A stretch of 9,808 nt of DNA. It comes from EsbW-18 sp033811555 (GTDB taxonomy: Bacteria > Patescibacteriota > Minisyncoccia > Phycocordibacterales > EsbW-18). The stretch covers positions 1 to 9,808 of the forward strand of contig JAPXOG010000022.1 of NCBI GenBank assembly GCA_033811555.1, written 5' to 3'. This document shows positions 7,869 through 9,808 of this stretch, piece by piece. The position numbers were made by a program, and so were the translations under genes. Numbering within the stretch: the first letter of the stretch is position 1; each line of letters begins with the position of its first letter. The notes beneath the pieces were generated by a model, which was given only the letters and a program-made list of their open reading frames with translations, did no database searches and was not told where the DNA came from.

Positions 7869-9266
7869 TTATTTTTTTTCTTTACGTAATGTCAAACCGA
7901 GCTCACGCATCTGTTTTTCGGAAACTGGGGACGGCGCATTCATAACGGCAACTCGACCCTTACCAGTCATAGGAAATGCCTGTACTTCTCGTAGAGATTG
8001 TTCGCCGGTTGCTATCATAACTCCTCGTTCAATTCCCATTCCTATACCACCATGCGGTGGAACTCCATAAGAAAAAGCACGAAGCATATGATCGATAGAC
8101 GCATTTATTTCGTCATCGCTATACCCCATAATTTTGTAAGTGGCACGTAATATTTCTGGGCGATGTGCGCGGATAGAACCACCACCCACTTCAAAACCAT
8201 TGCATACTAAGTCGTACTGTTGGGCTATAATTTCTCCAATGCGTTCGCATTTTAAATGTTGATTTATGTGATCTTCGCGAGGCATAGAAAACGGATTGTG
8301 TGTAAATGTCCATTTATCATCGTCATTCTTTTCAAAAAACGGAAAATCAGTAACCCATGCATATGCCAAAACTCCTCGATTTTTTTCATCTGACGAGCGC
8401 ATATCAAATTTATCTGCGCCGTATGTATGCAACGCTTCAGCATAAGTTATGCGAGGAAATGGTTTGTGTTTTAGCTCTTTTCCAAAATGTTCCGTAACCG
8501 TTATAATCATTTCTTCTATTAGATCCATTACTTCATCACGGGTGACGAAAGACATTTCCAAATCTAACTGCGAGTGTTCATATCCGCGATCCGCACGTAA
8601 ATCTTCATCTCGCACGCATCGTGCTATTTGAAAATATTTTTCAAATCCAGAAGCCATCAATAACTGTTTATATTGTTGAGGAGATTGAGGAAGCGCATAA
8701 AAATTTCCAGGAGCATGGCGTGAAGGTACTAAAAAATCACGAGAACCTTCTGGAGTTGATTGGGTTAAAATCGGTGTTTCAATTTCGATAAAACCTTTTG
8801 AGAACAAAAAAGATCGACACCTCTGCACCCACTCGCTACGGATACGGATGTTTTTTTGCATACGCGCGCTTCGAAGATCTATATATCGGTATGCCAAACG
8901 AGCCTCCTCGTTTAACCCCAAAGTATCTTTAGTAGGAGTAAACGGGGGTGTTTCTGCGTTTGAAAGTACAGTAAGTGAGGAAGCGACTAATTCTAACTTA
9001 CCGTTTGGCTCGTTAGAGTTAATGAGGTTTTCTTTACGTGCTTTTACTTCACCTTCAAGTTGTATAACCCATTCTGAACGAAGAATTTCTGCTTGTTCAT
9101 ATACTTTTTCAGCTTTTGGAGTTATTACAACTTGCACTTTTCCTGTTTCGTCACGAACATCAATAAAAATAAGTTTTCCATGGTCACGTCTAACATCTAC
9201 CCAACCAGAAATAGAAGTAGTTTGTCCAATTTTTTCCGGAAGATATTTTATTAGCGTTCTGGCCAT
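7869..9266 (-). CDS. aspS: Aspartyl-tRNA synthetase (class II), lacking the GAD insertion domain
   Basis: Charges tRNA-Asp with aspartate. The 465-residue protein starts with the OB-fold anticodon-binding domain (SGWVDVRRDHGKLIFIDVRD, 20-39). The class II core follows: motif 1 around FIEIETPILTQSTPEGSRDF (159-178), motif 2 as IARCVRDEDLRADRGYEHSQ (214-233), and motif 3 as PPHGGIGMGIER (403-414) with Arg414. Bacterial AspRS such as the E. coli enzyme (about 590 residues) carries a GAD domain between motifs 2 and 3. Here KFDMRSSDEKNRG (286-298) joins directly to VLAYAWVTDFPFFE, so that domain is missing while the flanking bacterial sequence is kept. It is the first gene of the minus-strand run. 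The start codon lies only 9 bases after a TATACT -10 box, so the message is probably leaderless. Whether it also charges tRNA-Asn is unknown. Confidence 0.96.
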   Translation of the reverse strand: MARTLIKYLPEKIGQTTSISGWVDVRRDHGKLIFIDVRDETGKVQVVITPKAEKVYEQAEILRSEWVIQLEGEVKARKENLINSNEPNGKLELVASSLTVLSNAETPPFTPTKDTLGLNEEARLAYRYIDLRSARMQKNIRIRSEWVQRCRSFLFSKGFIEIETPILTQSTPEGSRDFLVPSRHAPGNFYALPQSPQQYKQLLMASGFEKYFQIARCVRDEDLRADRGYEHSQLDLEMSFVTRDEVMDLIEEMIITVTEHFGKELKHKPFPRITYAEALHTYGADKFDMRSSDEKNRGVLAYAWVTDFPFFEKNDDDKWTFTHNPFSMPREDHINQHLKCERIGEIIAQQYDLVCNGFEVGGGSIRAHRPEILRATYKIMGYSDDEINASIDHMLRAFSYGVPPHGGIGMGIERGVMIATGEQSLREVQAFPMTGKGRVAVMNAPSPVSEKQMRELGLTLRKEKK

Positions 9267-9275
9267 ATATGCTTA

Positions 9276-9304
9276 AGTATACGGATTTTTAGAACTTTTT
9301 CCAA
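9276..9304 (-). promoter_or_regulatory. Promoter of the aspS-led operon
   Basis: On the minus strand, TTGGAA (9304-9299, 4/6 match to TTGACA) is followed after exactly 17 bases by TATACT (9281-9276, 5/6 match to TATAAT). Transcription would start around 9270-9268, zero to a few bases before the aspS ATG at 9266. It is the only good promoter seen for the upstream end of the run. Confidence 0.6.
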
Positions 9305-9326
9305 AGTGTATAAAAATGAAACTTTG
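9302..9326. repeat. Inverted repeat overlapping the aspS -35 region
   Basis: CAAAGT (9302-9307) and ACTTTG (9321-9326) are perfect 6-bp inverted repeats separated by 13 bases, so the half-site centres are 19 bases apart. The left arm overlaps the aspS -35 box. The geometry would suit a dimeric repressor, but the arms are short and the region is AT-rich, so chance is a real alternative. No regulator gene is in the window. Confidence 0.25.
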
Positions 9327-9349
9327 AAATTTGATTTAATAAAATATGT

Positions 9350-9379
9350 TTGACAAAATCTATTTTTAGTGTATTTTAT
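9350..9379 (+). promoter_or_regulatory. Promoter of the ClpP-like gene
   Basis: An exact TTGACA -35 box lies at 9350-9355. The -10 is less clear: TATTTT at 9372-9377 (16-base spacer, 4/6) or TTTTAT at 9374-9379 (18-base spacer, 4/6). The better-looking TATATT at 9377-9382 would need a 21-base spacer. The transcript would carry a leader of roughly 25-30 bases including the AAGGAG site. Confidence 0.6.
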
Positions 9380-9400
9380 ATTTCAGAACAAACAACAAAC

Positions 9401-9406
9401 AAGGAG
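9401..9406 (+). promoter_or_regulatory. Strong Shine-Dalgarno site of the ClpP-like gene
   Basis: AAGGAG ends 6 bases before the ATG at 9413 and fixes that start. Another ATG at 9408 is in a different frame and meets a stop after seven codons. This is the only convincing Shine-Dalgarno in the window. Confidence 0.85.
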
Positions 9407-9412
9407 AATGAG

Positions 9413-9808
9413 ATGGAATTTCAGGAGCTGATAGAGGAGTTTATGAAGCACAGGTGTCTTCTAATCCGAGAGGAAATTACCAAGAGTAAGGTGGACATCG
9501 TTGCAACCGCCTTTTCCCTTTTGGATTTTAAATCAGCGAAACCTATCTGGGTTCACATCGATTCAGAAGGTGGAGATGTGAATGCCGCTCGCAATCTGGG
9601 AGATGCATTTCAGATGGCTAGGTCACCTGTGTATGGTCTGGTGACTGGAATAGCGGCATCCTCAGCTTTTGTGCTTTTGCAGATGTGCGATCGTAGGATT
9701 TCATATCCAAACGCACGTCTGCTATTTCATGGGATCTCCACTAGAGTCGGGATTGACGACCCTGACTTTAAGTTTAGGGTCAGAAATGCCAAACTTCTCC
9801 ATAAAAAA
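9413..9808 (+). CDS. Divergent ClpP-like serine protease (N-terminal part)
   Basis: 132 codons are open to the right edge. The fold signature is ClpP/crotonase-like. RCLLIREEI (14-22) is the first strand. WVHIDSEGGDVNAA (46-59) corresponds to the INSPGGSV substrate-binding strand. GIAASSAFVLL (79-89) carries the nucleophile (probably Ser83), and PNARLLFH (99-106) carries the catalytic His106. The acid residue would lie beyond the edge. Compared with housekeeping ClpP, the protein begins only about 13 residues before the first strand, ASMGAF is shortened to ASSAF, and SPGGS is replaced by SEGGD. It may thus be a ClpP paralogue, or another member of the ClpP/SppA clan such as a phage-type protease; partnership with a Clp ATPase is unproven. 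It is transcribed divergently from aspS. Its G+C (about 45%), AGG arginine codons and strong ribosome binding site set it apart from the operon. Confidence 0.75.
   Translation, partial: MEFQELIEEFMKHRCLLIREEITKSKVDIVATAFSLLDFKSAKPIWVHIDSEGGDVNAARNLGDAFQMARSPVYGLVTGIAASSAFVLLQMCDRRISYPNARLLFHGISTRVGIDDPDFKFRVRNAKLLHKK

Noticed and set aside
7545..7889. 114-codon plus-strand frame antisense to scpA
   Set aside because: Low-complexity Ser/Arg-rich protein lying opposite a well-supported scpA; a shadow frame.
8848..9276. 142-codon open frame on the plus strand antisense to the aspS N-terminus
   Set aside because: It mirrors a certain gene with all class II signatures, has no Shine-Dalgarno, and its protein shows no recognisable domain; the open frame follows from aspS codon choice.
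1..9808. Undescribed defence, mobile or secondary-metabolism system
   Set aside because: Every minus-strand gene belongs to a known housekeeping family. No transposase, integrase, toxin-antitoxin pair, CRISPR repeat or RNA gene was found; only the partial ClpP-like gene is accessory-looking.

Overview
The window is a dense bacterial housekeeping region. Its size-reduced enzymes and compact layout point to the Candidate Phyla Radiation (Patescibacteria), most likely a Parcubacteria-type lineage. This placement is inference from three things: an aspartyl-tRNA synthetase of only 465 residues that lacks the bacterial GAD insertion domain, a glutamyl-tRNA synthetase without the zinc-binding Cys segment, and a divergent MraY. 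The genes read cleanly with the standard code and TGA is a real stop (gltX), which argues against the TGA=Gly lineages (Gracilibacteria/Absconditabacteria). No mobile element, CRISPR array, tRNA or rRNA was seen, and there is no gene-free stretch longer than 146 bases.

Positions 1-9266 are one tightly packed run of nine genes, all on the minus strand. In transcription order (right to left) they are aspS, scpA, scpB, an S11-family D-Ala-D-Ala carboxypeptidase, mraY, ftsW, murG, gltX and a coiled-coil protein whose M23 peptidase domain should lie beyond the left edge. Gaps between genes are 5 to 59 bases, and gltX and the last gene overlap by 4 bases (ATGA). The run probably starts at a promoter directly in front of aspS (TTGGAA - 17 - TATACT). 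A second, extended -10 promoter (TG-A-TATACT) lies between ftsW and murG.

The genes form three functional groups. Two tRNA synthetases (Asp, Glu) bracket the run. ScpA and ScpB are the kleisin and winged-helix partners of the SMC condensin. The rest handle the cell wall: MraY makes lipid I, MurG makes lipid II, FtsW polymerises it at the septum, the carboxypeptidase trims stem peptides, and the EnvC/PcsB-like protein probably cleaves wall or activates cleavage at division. Growth and division genes are thus placed together, in a shortened relative of the classic division-and-cell-wall cluster with no murD, murE or murF here.

Positions 9267-9412 are a divergent promoter region. To its right, on the plus strand, is the first 132 codons of a divergent ClpP-like serine protease. 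It differs from the minus-strand genes in having an exact TTGACA -35 box, a strong AAGGAG ribosome binding site, higher G+C (about 45% by hand count against about 38% in four sampled 60-base lines of the operon) and frequent AGG arginine codons. None of the nine operon genes has a recognisable Shine-Dalgarno sequence.

No clearly new multi-gene system was found. The points most worth checking are the substituted metal/active-site residues of MraY, the absence of ribosome binding sites in the operon with a probably leaderless aspS message, and the atypical ClpP-like gene.
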